Positions 48,301 to 58,946 of a DNA stretch of 64,000 nucleotides are shown here, piece by piece (positions within the stretch are counted from its first letter, which is position 1; each line of letters opens with the position of its first letter). The notes under the pieces were generated by a model, which saw only the letters and a program-made list of their open reading frames with translations, made no database searches and was not told the origin of the DNA. The translations under genes and the position numbers were made by a program. The stretch is from Cannabis sativa. Lineage: Eukaryota; Streptophyta; Magnoliopsida; Rosales; Cannabaceae. Location: contig NC_083603.1 in assembly GCF_029168945.1 (NCBI RefSeq), positions 49,920,406 through 49,984,405 on the forward strand, given 5' to 3'.

Positions 48301-48717
48301 TACCAACTCGCCATTTCCAACTTTAAGCTTTAACTTATCTGGGTGAAGATTCTCCCAAGTTTCAAGCAGCTGTAATGAAGAACATACATGGTTAGTAGAT
48401 CCAGAATCAACAATCCACGAGGATTTGTCGTTCTCTAAAACACATGATTCAAATACAAAAGCATCACCTTCGTTTGAATTGTCTAGAAGCCTGGGACATT
48501 GTTCTTCTTTATGTCCCTTTCCATTACAATTCGCACATAGAACATGATGTCTGACATTTGTACTTGAAGAAGCAGCTTTGTTGGAGCCCTCATGCTTAAT
48601 CTTCTTCCTCTGATTAAAACTTGCAATGCTAGCAGGTCTCATTGCAATCAGATCCCGCTCATGGGCCCTCAACTCAGACTCGAGTTTGTCCATGTCGGAG
48701 GAGTTAGGATTGTTCAA
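45304..48717 (-). CDS. Copia pol polyprotein of element C (intact frame)
   Basis: 1137-aa open frame. Domains in order: CCHC knuckle C61-C64-H69-C74 (CANCNGKGHKEEQC), aspartic protease WIVDSGST with Asp104, GAG-pre-integrase LWHLRLGHIGF (about 248-258) with CESC, integrase triad Asp310, Asp373 and Glu409, RT with Asp728 (WQMDVKTAF) and YVDD 813-816, RNase H near 985-1115 ending in DNLADPFTKVLA. All catalytic residues seen are as expected, so the enzymes may still be functional. The annotated start Met is arbitrary: the frame continues upstream to a single TAG at 48721-48723 that divides it from gag. The product would process itself, reverse-transcribe and integrate the element. Confidence 0.93.
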   Translation of the reverse strand: MNNPNSSDMDKLESELRAHERDLIAMRPASIASFNQRKKIKHEGSNKAASSSTNVRHHVLCANCNGKGHKEEQCPRLLDNSNEGDAFVFESCVLENDKSSWIVDSGSTNHVCSSLQLLETWENLHPDKLKLKVGNGELVSVKARGTTRIKFNSKKFLLLENVLYIPNFSRNLISVSCLQTQFYILNFSSSNCSISRNGFHICVANMELGLYVLRPDTQISLNTELFNVARPRSLKRKEIDNDDQTYLWHLRLGHIGFDRLNRLTKDGPLKNVVIGELSVCESCLEGKMTKRSFSAKGERAKEPLGLVHSDVCGPLNVKARGGYEYFVTFIDDFSRYSFLYLMQKKSETFEKFQEFHALAQNQLGKTLKILRTDKGGEYMDMQFKDHLIELGIESQYTAPSTPQQNGVAERRNRTLLEMVRSMLSYSTLSTSFWGYAIQMANDILNVVPSKAVPKTPVELWNDRTPSLRHHRIWGCPAHVLRKKESKLESRTEVCMFVGNSKETRGGLFYSHKDNKVFVSTNATFLEDNYMKDNKPKSEIVLEEMLTDTVPSNVPSSSTQEEEHPTPSVVATEKTTTKALVQKVTAPRRSGRVSTKPSRYGLDGEINMVVGDGIDDDPLTYKQAMASPQRKRWSAGMDSEMDSMKKNKVWEYVEPPEDFRPIGCKWVYKKKRGAGGEVETFKARLVAKGYTQREGVDYEETFSPVAMLKSIRILLSKPAAFDYEIWQMDVKTAFLNGLLEETIYMEQPEGYVLPGQENKVCKLNRSIYGLKQASRSWNKRFDEIIKTYGFHQNEDEPCVYQLKENQVVVFLVLYVDDILIIGNNVKKMTHIKEWLDTQFDMKDLGEAAYVLGIQIVRNRKNRSLALSQTAYIDKVLERFSMTNTKGANMPSRHGIRLSKEQCPTDPQEIEDMEKIPYASAVGSLMYAMLCTRPDICYAVGIVSMYQSNPGRVHWNAVKYILKYLKSTRDYVLVYKGGALNPLGYTDSDFQGCLEDRKSTSGMVFTLGGGPVVWRSVKQTAISDSTMEAEYIAAAEAAKEVVWLRKFFTSLGVVPGMERPLVLLCDNTGAIANSKEPRSHKRSKHIERKYHIIREYVARGDVLVEKVDTQDNLADPFTKVLAVTSFEKNRQNLGLIEMY

Positions 48718-48720
48718 TAA

Positions 48721-49017
48721 CTAATATAGAACAAAACTATTATACTCCTGAGGAAGACTATAAAGTATGAGTTTCACCCATTGTTCCTTTGATAAATCAA
48801 TTCCTAGTAGATTTGCCTTTTGGAATTTCAGATTCATCAACAATAGGTGCGAGTTAATGCAACTACCAGGATGCATTTTCACACTATTGAGTTCTTTTGC
48901 AAAGATACTAACTAGGAGTGGATCGGGATGAGGGTTATTCATATTGGCACTACAACATATCAATAAACAGAAGTAAGGTTTCGGTTCTATAAATTCATAC
49001 ACAGGTTCAGAAAACAA
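48721..49017 (-). pseudogene. gag fragment of element C
   Basis: In the same frame as pol, separated from it only by TAG 48721-48723. The last 50 codons look like the C-terminal half of a Copia capsid domain (MHPGSCINSHLLLM, then EQWVKLILYSLPQEYNSFVLY). The N-terminal half of gag was not found: sequence beyond about 48960 turns into AT-rich leader-like DNA. Either a 5' deletion or severe decay removed it, so C alone could not build particles. Confidence 0.7.
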
Positions 49018-51177
49018 ACAATCACTTATGTTATAAAAAATACTAAATCTAACATAGTTTATTTTCCAAGGTTTCCAACGAACTGATACAGTGTCCCGTT
49101 TAGGCGAGAGTCAAAGCATCATCCATTGAATAGAGTTGTCAATTCATCTAAAATATCAAACATTCTAGCAACCTTTTATTCGATCAAGATTGGAATTCAG
49201 CGTTGTCCCGTTTAGGCGAGAGTCAAGGCAATTCTATCTTATGAGCTTCTACCATTGTTTCGCATTCTTATAAGTCTTGCATAGTCGCCACCATTAGGGT
49301 GGTCATGAACCATGTAAATAAACCTATAAGAATACTTATCTTTCGAGATTAAACGGCGCTAACTTGCTAATGAACGTTCCTCCATTAGGGAGGATTACTC
49401 ACTAAAACAATAGCTATGTAAAACCAACAATGGAGATCGAATTTCTCTTTGATTAAAGCTCATTATTTAAACATGTATTTTGTCTAATCATTTATATTCC
49501 ATATCTCAATAATGAAATATTACAAATTAAAGTAAAAACTTTAATTAAATTTCAAAAATGGAATAATTTTGAAAAATATCTTATTTAAGTTGTTTAGAAA
49601 ATCTAAATACCCAACTTAAAAATATTCCTCAAACAATGACTTAATTAAATATTACCAATTAAGTAGTAACCACTTAATTTAGAAGATATTCCACTTTTAA
49701 GTTCCCATATTTAGAAAATATCAACTTAAAAAATATCTAAAGAATCTTAATAACCAATTTCCAAAATTCCTCAACTTAATTTATAATAGGAAATTCAAAA
49801 ATATTCAAATCTAAGTTGATTTGATAGATTTAACTAAATCTCAACTTAAATAGGAATATTTAATGAAATTATAAAATTAAGATTCTAAAAGAATTTATAT
49901 GGTTATAATTCCATATTTAATTAAAACAAGAAAAATACATATAGCTTTCCAGAATATGACTATTCAAACTATGTTTTTCTTAAATTAATTTCAAGGAACA
50001 ATGAAATTAATTATGTTGCTAATCAATCTTTTATTAGGTCAAACTAATATAATTAACCTATCACAGTTATCCAAATCAGGCAAATGGGCCTTCACAATTG
50101 GGGTTGTTCATGTGAGGGGGAGCTGGGTCCAGTATGTCGCACCCACTTCTAAGGCTCCCAACTCTCACACAAGGCCCAAAAGAGAGGAATTTAACCTTAC
50201 AATGAATAACTGTTAGTAATTGAATAGGCTCACAACTAAATGAGCCTAAATAAAATCTATCAGTTATGATATTTTATTTAGCAACAACCACCTATATGTA
50301 TCTATAATAGAAATTAAACATATAGGCTCACACAGGCATACACATTTGGATGGATCCTATCATGTTGCTAAGTCATACACAGATGAAAGAAGTTTGTAAA
50401 AATTACCTGTTACAAATTATTTACTTGATCTATCGTCAATTGAACCTTTGGTTAAAACTAGATCATCTGATCTATTATCAAGTTAACCAAGGCAATTTAG
50501 ATCAAGCAATAATAGGTTTTAGAAAACTTACAAACAATCTAAAACACATACTCCTGCAACAAGGTTAGATTTGGATAGTTGGATGTAGGATTTATTTAAT
50601 TTTAATCATTTATTTCGAAAAATAAAAATAAAATTAAACCTACCATTTTGAAAAATTAGGTTTTGGGTAACCTAAATGTCCTTTCAAAATAAATTGCTAA
50701 CTTTCCTTTTAAATTTCATGTTATTTAATAAATTAAATAATAAAATAGAAAAAAAGTAAATACATACCCTTTTCTTGTTTTACAATTTAATTTAATTAAA
50801 AAATAACAAAATTTAAAAGTTAACAAAATTACCTTATTTCCTCTTTTAAAATTATCATGATTATTGTGATCTTATTTTAATTAAGGTCAAGTTACCAAAA
50901 AAATTAATATCTGACCTTAAAAAAAATAAAATAATCAAATTTTAAAGGAAATAAGAAAAAGGTAAGCAAAACTTGATTTTTTCTTATTTTCAAAATCAAA
51001 TTACACTAATATCTAAAATTAATTTTAAAAAATAAAATTAATTTATTTCGGATAATTAGATTTGAAATTTGAAAAACAAAAATCAACATACAAAACTACA
51101 CAAAAAATCGGAATTTAATTCCATGAAATAGCATGAAAAATCGAAAAAATTAGAAAATTGGATGAACTGTACGGATG
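49018..51177 (-). other. Untranslated leader of element C, main part
   Basis: AT-rich non-coding DNA with two copies of gtcccgtttaggcgagagtc (about 49094 and 49209), the reverse complement of the phrase in Copia A's leader. A conserved block at 50080-50185 (agggggagctgggtcc, cacttct, actctcacacaaggcc) matches 27690-27800 of A. Small ORFs here are not supported. The part nearest the primer site lies beyond element F at 60488-60868. Confidence 0.65.
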
Positions 51178-52727
51178 TGTTGTGAAAATTATATACGCAA
51201 GTATACACAGTCACACCAGTAATAAAGTGATAAGTAAGATCGTCTCCACAGGGATTGCAAACAAAAATATCTTGTAAAACCAACTAATTACAACTTAAAA
51301 TAAAAAGAAATAATATGCAAATGGTTGAGTAATGGTTCAAAATTAAAATTGACAAGAATTAAACCTGCTAAAATTAAAACTACTGCTGCTAGAAAAATTG
51401 TTTGCAAGATAAAAAAATATATATAATATGGCAAAAATGGCTTGAATAACTAATTCCTTCTAGTCAGGTTTTTTTACAGTCAGTACAGCATTGGTTCAGC
51501 ATTACTCTAGCATTCTGCATAGAGATAACAACAAATTCCTCTAGGCTTGTGAGAATTTTCCAACACTCACAACTTTAATCCTACCATTAAGCTCAATATA
51601 TTCCTATATCAAACCAGCAAGCAGGACACCATTCAAACATTCATTTGGTAAGTTATGCAAGGTAAATGAAATATTCCTATCCACTTACAAAGAAAAGCCT
51701 AAATCTAGGTTTTCACTTGCTTCATTCAAGTTGAACTACTAGATCTAGCCCTTCCAGTACAAGATCTAGCTTAGCAAATTGTTATTCATGGCCAAGAAAC
51801 AACAATCAATTAAAATGAAACTCACTTGAATGAACAAAGGCAAACAAATGCTAAAGTAAGCTTAAAATTTAATCATACCCAACTTAGAAGTTCATAGTCA
51901 TTCAAGCCTCAAAAGTTTAGCTCATATTCAAATAAGAAGATAAAATCCAAGCTAAAAACAAATCATCCATGGCTGCTGCCCAAATTTGCAATCTCAAGAA
52001 GTTTTTTTGATACTAAGTACAATCAACAATAAAAGAGAGTAAAGAAAGAAAACTAAAGAAAAGGGGTAAAAGAAAAGTCAAACACTAAGGCTTGGTCCCC
52101 TCTTCTTTCTTCTTTGTTGTACTTCCTGCTGCAATTAAAGCTCCTCCATAGAAAAAAATGGAAGCTGCCCCGTACTGTACATACAAGATGATGAAGATGA
52201 CTCCCATGTACTTGCTCTTTTCTTTTCTTTTTGATGTTGGGTTTTTAGGGTACCAACCTCCTCACCCAAAATAGAAGCCCAAACTTTTCCACTTTGGCCC
52301 ACTAGGGTGAGACCCCTTTCTTCCATGTCAGCTAGCTGATGCAATTTGAGTGATTGGACCGAAGTTGCTGAGGTGGATAAGTGAAATTCGTGTTTCCACG
52401 TCACTGCCAGGATGCTGAATTCACTTCAGCATTGCTTTAGCATTGCTTCAGCAACCAACCCAGTTCCAGCTTGTACTCCTTTTCTTCCTTGCTTCTTTTT
52501 CTTTTACCTATCAATTTAATTCCTCCTTTTTCAACAAAATAAGCACAGTTAATTGGAAAAACACACTCAACAATATCAATATTTACAAAACTTAAAGGTT
52601 AGATTACTAAATAGAAAATAACACTAAAACTAATTAAAATTAAGCAAAATAAACACATTTTCACTACTCTCCTCACAATACTTTAGTTTAAAAGCATAAA
52701 AATTAACTCTATAACATAGAGTTATCA
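51178..52727 (-). repeat. 3' LTR of element F (copy 1)
   Basis: 1550 bp, tgttgtgaaaattat...agagttatca on the plus strand. The 89-codon minus ORF at 52135-52404 lies inside it and recurs in the other two copies, so it is LTR sequence and not counted as a gene. Confidence 0.9.
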
Positions 52728-54794
52728 CACCCCAAACTTAGAGTATTGCTCGTCCTCGAGTAATGAAAAACACAAAGAACTAAACAATAAGAATAGAAAA
52801 TGACAGCGACACTAACACGCTTGCAGTAGAGAAAATCTTGCTCTTTCACACTTGGTCTAGGGACGAAATTTGCTCTCAGAATTAGATGAAATGGAAGTGT
52901 AATTGGCAGTAGTGAATATGCCTCGAACTTGTGTGTTTCAACAGAATTTTGCATGCTATTTATGTCCTTAAAACTTATCAAGAGTAATTCGATCAAATAA
53001 GTGTGCAAATACTTCCCACCAACAACTTGAATTTCTATAACAACCACCTTTGATCCTCAAGTTTAAAGGTTTGCTTCCATAAGTTGAATTAGTGCAATCC
53101 TCTCCACTAATGTAGCTTAGCTTTACAACTTAGATCAAAAGGACTTGACTAGGCTTGAATGTTAGGCTTGGGTTATGGTATGGTATAGGATGTATTTAAG
53201 CTAGCTCAACACCTAACCACTTCACTTGTCAAAAACCGAGTCTCTTCCTTAAAAATTTTTTTTCTCTTGACCCTCTTCCCTAATTCAATACTCACAAGTA
53301 CTTGATATTAAAATTGACTTCTCTTGCTATGTTTATTCTCTTCTTTTTTTTTTTTTGAACTAAAATGGGTGGAACACCCCAAACTTAGTTGCAAGCATAT
53401 GTATTTTTTTGTTTTGTTTTTTTTTTTTCATATATTAGAAAGACATTTATTACTATATTATACTTATATAATAAATAGCAAGAGAAGGTTAATTGAAAGT
53501 TCATACTCATATACTTTGTGAGCTAATTCCCCCACCCCAAACTTACAACCCAACATTTTCCCCAATGTGGCTAAAAGTATAACCTTGAATTAGCTCGCCA
53601 CAAGTTACACTCACCGCACTCACCCCAAACTTAATGTGAAACTTGGCTCTTGACAAGTGAGTAATTAAGTTAGGACATATGTGGAAATGCAAATTAAGAT
53701 TGGCGTTAGATGTAGGATTGGGTTGCACAACAATAATAGGCTAAACGGCTCAAACTTGGGTGACTAGAGAAAAATTTATTTTATAGGGAAGGTTAGAAAG
53801 GCTCAAACGTCCAAAGATGGCCTAAATCATTTCTAAGTTATAAAGCTCGCTAGGATTTCGCCTCAAGGATTACACTAGCTAATTCTAGATGCTTAAACTC
53901 TCTCAAAGTGTTAGCTATTCCAAAAACTCAAGGTATGGTGGAATAACACAAGCACACAATTGTTGAAAGCATTCCTCATAGGCTAGCATTTGGACAAAAA
54001 TAACACTTAAAATTAGCATTTTCAACACACAAACCAAGGCACTCCACAAATGGAGGGAAATGGATATTTTTCATCATCGAGCGCTACCCTAAATCAAGCT
54101 GAAAATACATGCAGTATTTTTCTCATTTGCAAGCTAAAACATAACATCACAAACATGACAAAACAACATGATTAATACACATCTAATCCACATAATATTT
54201 ATTACTCACACAACTAAAGACGACAATAAAAGTAAACTAAGTAAACAATCAAACACAACCAGCAATAACAATTTAACTAAGGAGAAAAAGAAAACTCCCT
54301 CAAGATTTGAACTCTTCCCCACTAGAGTCTCTGCTTCAAAATGCTGAAGCGATGCTGATCCAATGCTGTACTGGGACCTACTGCTTCAACATACAAATTT
54401 GCTCACACCATATTGCAGCAGCCCCTTTTTTCTGTCATTCCTTGCTTTGCACCAGCAATAAAGATCACCACACTACAACAAAATCATTAGTAAATGTAGG
54501 AAATTAAAAGTTATATATATATATGTAATTATATAAGTATGTATACACTAATTTTTTTTTTTCTTTTTCTTCTTTTCCTCTTTTTTTTTTTCTTTTTTTC
54601 TTTTTTTTTCTTTCTTTTTCAAGGGGTGGCACACCCCAAACTTAATTGTAAATACATATATATTTTTTTCAAGGGGTGGCACACCCCAAACTTATTACAT
54701 AGCATATATATAACTAAATATAATCATGTTCCTCCGCTCTTGGGTTGCCCAAATGTGATTCACTAAAGCCATGACAACCCGAGACCCTTCTTCC
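52728..54794 (-). other. Long 3' untranslated part of F with repeated polypurine-like motif
   Basis: Two kilobases between the coding region and the 3' LTR. The minus-strand phrase taagtttggggtg occurs six times: about 52728-52740 (abutting the LTR), 53375-53387, 53533-53545, 53621-53633, 54632-54644 and 54682-54694; the last two belong to a 50-bp tandem duplication (caaggggtggcacaccccaa). Long pyrimidine runs lie at 53340-53430 and 54550-54625. No ORF with a domain. Confidence 0.75.
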
Positions 54795-56591
54795 TCAACC
54801 CTCTTCCAATGTGATGGAGGTCTTTGCTCGATCAACCTCACCACTCCCAAACTTCACTCCTTGGCCTTTCACCAAAAATTTTCTTCTTGAAAGTGCATCA
54901 CGTAGTTCTACCACCCCATCGGGGTACACTCTCACCACCAAGAAAGATCCATCACACCTTGAATCTAGTCGTCCATGAGTAGCCTTCGTTAAAGAGTTAG
55001 CAAAAATCACTTGTTGCCCAACTTCAAACATTTGAGACCAAAATTTTCTACTAAACTTCTTTTTCTTTCTCTTCTTTTTGGGTGGTTTTTTAGGGTCAAA
55101 TGATGTTTTGTCTTTACTTTCTTGCGGCTCGTGATCCTTAGCAATTTCTTTAAGGGGAATCTTCTTTCTCACCTTCTTACTATTTTTGAATTTGGACTCC
55201 TCAACCATGTTAGGATCCATATCTCCAATTGCTAAGCATTCTCCTATTGCATCCGGAGCACGCATAGGATGAAAGACCTTGAATGTGGCTTGCTCATCTT
55301 GAGCTCTCATGGTAAGCTCTCCCTTTTCAACATCTATCAAAGTTCTTCCCGTGGCAAGAAATGGCCTCCCTAAAATGATTGGAACTTCCCTATCTTCCTC
55401 ATAGTCAAGAATAATGAAATCGGCCGGAAAAATGAACTTATCCACTTGTACCAACACATCTTCAATTTTCCCTTCCGGATGAGCCATGGAACGATCCGCT
55501 AATTGCAAAGTGACGGTGGTTGGCCTTGCTTCTCCAATTCCCAACTTCCTAAAAATAGACATAGGCATGAGATTAATACTAGCTCCCAAGTCACAAAGAG
55601 CTCTTCCAACATCTCGACCCCCTATAGAAATAGGAATTGTAAAGCTGCCCGGATCTTTCAATTTGGGTGGAATTTTACTTTTCAACATAGCACTACATCC
55701 CTCCGTCAAAGCGACCGTTTCAAACTCGCCAAGCCTCCTTTTCTTTGTCAAAATATCCTTCAAAAACTTCACATAAGTTGGCATTTGCTCCAAAGCTTCC
55801 ACTAAAGGTATATTGATGTGGAGCTGCTTTAGAACATCAAGAAATCTCCGGAATTGACCATCGTCTTGTTGCTTCTTGAACCGTTGAGGAAATGGTAGCG
55901 GTGGCTTTTGCAAAGACTTTTCTGCAGTAGAATGCTGAGTAGATGCTGTAACTACTGGGGGAATTTCAGCAGCTGAAGTTGCTGGTTTTTTCTTCATTTC
56001 CACCTCTTTTTGGATTGAAGAGGGCTCTTTACTGCCTGCTGCAGCCACATTTGACTCAATTATTTTTCCACTTCTCAAGGTTACCGCTTTGCAATGTTCT
56101 TTGCAATCTCTTCTTGGGTTTTCGGTGTCACTAGGCAAAGTGCCTTGTGGTCTATTCTTCAAATCATTGGCCAATTGCCCCAATTGAACTTCAAGATTCC
56201 GAAGAGATGCTGCTTGGCTTTGAATTACAGTGTCATTCTTGGCCATATAATCTCTCATTAAGCTCTCCAAAGAACTAGTTTGAGAGCCTTGAGGTTGGTG
56301 AGGTTGTTGAGGTCTTGGTTGTTGAGAAAAACCCGGTGGAAATGATTGCTTTCCTTGTGCTTGTTGTGCTCCACTTGAACTTTCCCCTTGACCTCCCCAT
56401 GAAAAGTTCGGATGATGCTTCCATGCCGGATTGTAGGAGTTTGAGTATGGATTGTTGTTGCGGTTGAAGTTTTGATTACCCACATAGCAAACCGAAGCTG
56501 GATTTGAAGGGCAATTTTCAAAAGTATGCCCATCACCACAATACACACAAGAGATTTCTGCCCTTTGAATGGCAAATGGCTGGTTGTACAC
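54795..56591 (-). CDS. Gag C-terminus, protease and integrase-tail fusion of F
   Basis: 598-aa open frame. It starts within gag: CCHC-like knuckle C15-C18-H22-C27 (CVYCGDGHTFENC), then a Gln/Pro-rich linker. A retropepsin-like domain lies at about 315-430 with CDLGASINLMP (333-343; the D-L-G form is usual in Athila-type elements) and IILGRPFLATGR. A basic, Lys-rich stretch (about 500-513) is followed directly by a module at 521-582 (MFEVGQQVIF, GRLDSRCDGSFLVVRVYPDG) that resembles the tail of Athila integrases. RT, RNase H and the integrase core are absent. It is one base out of frame with the upstream gag frame at 56533-57519. Confidence 0.8.
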   Translation of the reverse strand: MYNQPFAIQRAEISCVYCGDGHTFENCPSNPASVCYVGNQNFNRNNNPYSNSYNPAWKHHPNFSWGGQGESSSGAQQAQGKQSFPPGFSQQPRPQQPHQPQGSQTSSLESLMRDYMAKNDTVIQSQAASLRNLEVQLGQLANDLKNRPQGTLPSDTENPRRDCKEHCKAVTLRSGKIIESNVAAAGSKEPSSIQKEVEMKKKPATSAAEIPPVVTASTQHSTAEKSLQKPPLPFPQRFKKQQDDGQFRRFLDVLKQLHINIPLVEALEQMPTYVKFLKDILTKKRRLGEFETVALTEGCSAMLKSKIPPKLKDPGSFTIPISIGGRDVGRALCDLGASINLMPMSIFRKLGIGEARPTTVTLQLADRSMAHPEGKIEDVLVQVDKFIFPADFIILDYEEDREVPIILGRPFLATGRTLIDVEKGELTMRAQDEQATFKVFHPMRAPDAIGECLAIGDMDPNMVEESKFKNSKKVRKKIPLKEIAKDHEPQESKDKTSFDPKKPPKKKRKKKKFSRKFWSQMFEVGQQVIFANSLTKATHGRLDSRCDGSFLVVRVYPDGVVELRDALSRRKFLVKGQGVKFGSGEVDRAKTSITLEEG

Positions 56592-57519
56592 TTCCTCCCA
56601 TATTCATATTCTTCAAAATGTTGGTCATTGAGGCCATTTGAGCGGTTAGAGCGGTCAAAGCATCTACTTCAAGGACACCCGCTACTTTTCGACTTGTCGG
56701 AGCTCTATTAGTTGACCATTGATAGTTGCTGCTAGCTATCCTTTCCAAAATCTCAAAAGCTTCATTGTAAGACTTGGAAAGAATGGCTCCATTAGCCGAA
56801 GTGTCCAACACCATCCTAGAAGCCGCATTGAGACCATTGTAAAAAGTCTCAAGTTGGATACAATGGGGAATACCATGGTGTGGGCACTTCCTCAACAACT
56901 CCTTGAATCTTTCCCATGCATCACTAGTAGTCTCATCTTCCAATTGTTGAAAGGACATGATCTCGCTTCGAAACTTTGCATTTCTTGTTGGAGGAAAGTA
57001 CTTTCTCAAAAAATTTTCAGCCAAGTCATTCCAATTAGTCACCGAATCGGGAGGAAGAGTATTAAGCCATGCTCTAGCCCGATCCCTCAAGGAAAATGGG
57101 AACAACTTCAATCTTAAAGCCTCTTCACTTACTCCTTGTAGCTTGAAAGAATCACTCACCTCCAAAAATGAGCGAATATGGAGGTGAGGATCTTCCGTTG
57201 GCGACCCACCAAATTGACCAACCGTTTGGAGCATTTGAAACATGACGGGCTTGAGCTCAAAGTGAGGTGCTTGGAATTCGGATCTCACAATACCCGGATT
57301 TAGCTCATTGAACATAGGGGCTGCATACTCTCTTATTGCTCGGGCTCCATCATCGGCCAAAGCAATAGGATTGGCTTCATTATGAGCACCCCCAATTTCA
57401 AACCCATCGGCCATATTGCAGCGTTTTTTAGCCTTTTGTTCCTTCCTCCTTTGTCTAAAAGTGCGTTCAATTTCGGGGTCAATAGGAGCAAGTTCAAGGT
57501 CTTCTTCTTGCTCGTTCAT
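56533..57519 (-). CDS. Gag (capsid) of element F
   Basis: 328-aa frame starting at ATG 57519. The Retrotrans_gag domain spans about 115-215: HIRSFLEVSDSFKLQGV, LRLKLFPFSLRDRARAWLNTL and FLRKYFPPTRNAKFRSEI are characteristic of Athila/Tat gag. It overlaps the downstream protease frame by about 59 bp. The frame changes near 56590 (ggaggaagtgtacaacc), after which the gag frame reads through the knuckle region in the wrong frame. A single-base insertion is the simplest cause; a programmed frameshift is possible. Gag should assemble the particle. Confidence 0.85.
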   Translation of the reverse strand: MNEQEEDLELAPIDPEIERTFRQRRKEQKAKKRCNMADGFEIGGAHNEANPIALADDGARAIREYAAPMFNELNPGIVRSEFQAPHFELKPVMFQMLQTVGQFGGSPTEDPHLHIRSFLEVSDSFKLQGVSEEALRLKLFPFSLRDRARAWLNTLPPDSVTNWNDLAENFLRKYFPPTRNAKFRSEIMSFQQLEDETTSDAWERFKELLRKCPHHGIPHCIQLETFYNGLNAASRMVLDTSANGAILSKSYNEAFEILERIASSNYQWSTNRAPTSRKVAGVLEVDALTALTAQMASMTNILKNMNMGGSVQPAICHSKGRNLLCVLW

Positions 57520-57656
57520 GCACTAGATTAAATCTGAAAAAGAAAAAAAATTCAGCGCACCAGATAGGATTAAAACTTTAAACAAGAAAATAAATTGCAC
57601 AATAGTTGATAATACACAATATTTAGTTTCAATCCCCGGCAACGGCACCAAAAACT
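57520..57656 (-). other. Leader and primer-binding site of element F
   Basis: Just inside LTR 2, the minus strand reads aagtttttggtgccgttgcc followed by gggga (about 57632-57656), the Athila/Tat-type primer site. About 110 bp of leader separate it from the gag start. Confidence 0.85.
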
Positions 57657-58946
57657 TGTTGTGAAAATTATATACGCAAGTATACGCAGTCACACCAGTA
57701 ATAAAGTGATAAGTAAGATCGTCTCCACAGGGATTGCAAACAAAAATATCTTGTAAAACCAACTAATTACAACTTAAAATAAAAAGAAATAATATGCAAA
57801 TGGTTGAGTAATGGTTCAAAATTAAAATTGACAAGAATTAAACCTGCTAAAATTAAAACTACTGCTGCTAGAAAAATTGTTTGCAAGATAAAAATATATA
57901 ATATGGCAAAAATGGCTTGAATAACTAATTCCTTCTAGTCAGGTTTTTTTACAGTCAGTACAGCATTGGTTCAGCATTACTCTAGCATTCTGCACAGAGA
58001 TAACAACAAATTCCTCTAGGCTTGTGAGAATTTTCCAACACTCACAACTTTAATCCTACCATTAAGCTCAATATATTCCTATATCAAACCAGCAAGCAGG
58101 ACACCATTCAAACATTCATTTGGTAAGTTATGCAAGGTAAATGAAATATTCCTATCCACTTACAAAGAAAAGCCTAAATCTAGGTTTTCACTTGCTTCAT
58201 TCAAGTTGAACTACTAGATCTAGCCCTTCCAGTACAAGATCTAGCTTAGCAAATTGTTATTCATGGCCAAGAAACAACAATCAATTAAAATGAAACTCAC
58301 TTGAATGAACAAAGGCAAACAAATGCTAAAGTAAGCTTAAAATTTAATCATACCCAACTTAGAAGTTCATAGTCATTCAAGCCTCAAAAGTTTAGCTCAT
58401 ATTCAAATAAGAAGATAAAATCCAAGCTAAAAACAAATCATCCATGGCTGCTGCCCAAATTTGCAATCTCAAGAAGTTTTTTTGATACTAAGTACAATCA
58501 ACAATAAAAGAGAGTAAAGAAAGAAAACTAAAGAAAAGGGGTAAAAGAAAAGTCAAACACTAAGGCTTGGTCCCCTCTTCTTTCTTCTTTGTTGTACTTC
58601 CTGCTGCAATTAAAGCTCCTCCATAGAAAAAAATGGCAGCTGCCCCGTACTGTACATACAAGATGATGAAGATGACTCCCATGTACTTGCTCTTTTCTTT
58701 TCTTTTTGATGTTGGGTTTTTAGGGTACCAACCTCCTCACCCAAAATAGAAGCCCAAACTTTTCCACTTTGGCCCACTAGGGTGAGACCCCTTTCTTCCA
58801 TGTCAGCTAGCTGATGCAATTTGAGTGATTGGACCGAAGTTGCTGAGGTGGATAAGTGAAATTCGTGTTTCCACGTCACTGCCAGGATGCTGAATTCACT
58901 TCAGCATTGCTTTAGCATTGCTTCAGCAACCAACCCAGTTCCAGCT
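57657..58946 (-). repeat. Truncated LTR of element F (copy 2)
   Basis: Matches the first 1290 bp of copy 1 with about three substitutions, then stops at ccagcttg, where copy 3 begins. The last 254 bp present in copy 1 (52474-52727) are missing. Confidence 0.9.

Noticed and set aside
54539..54766. 75-aa ORF starting with a phenylalanine/leucine run
   Set aside because: It is produced by the poly-pyrimidine tract at 54550-54625 and lies antisense to element F.
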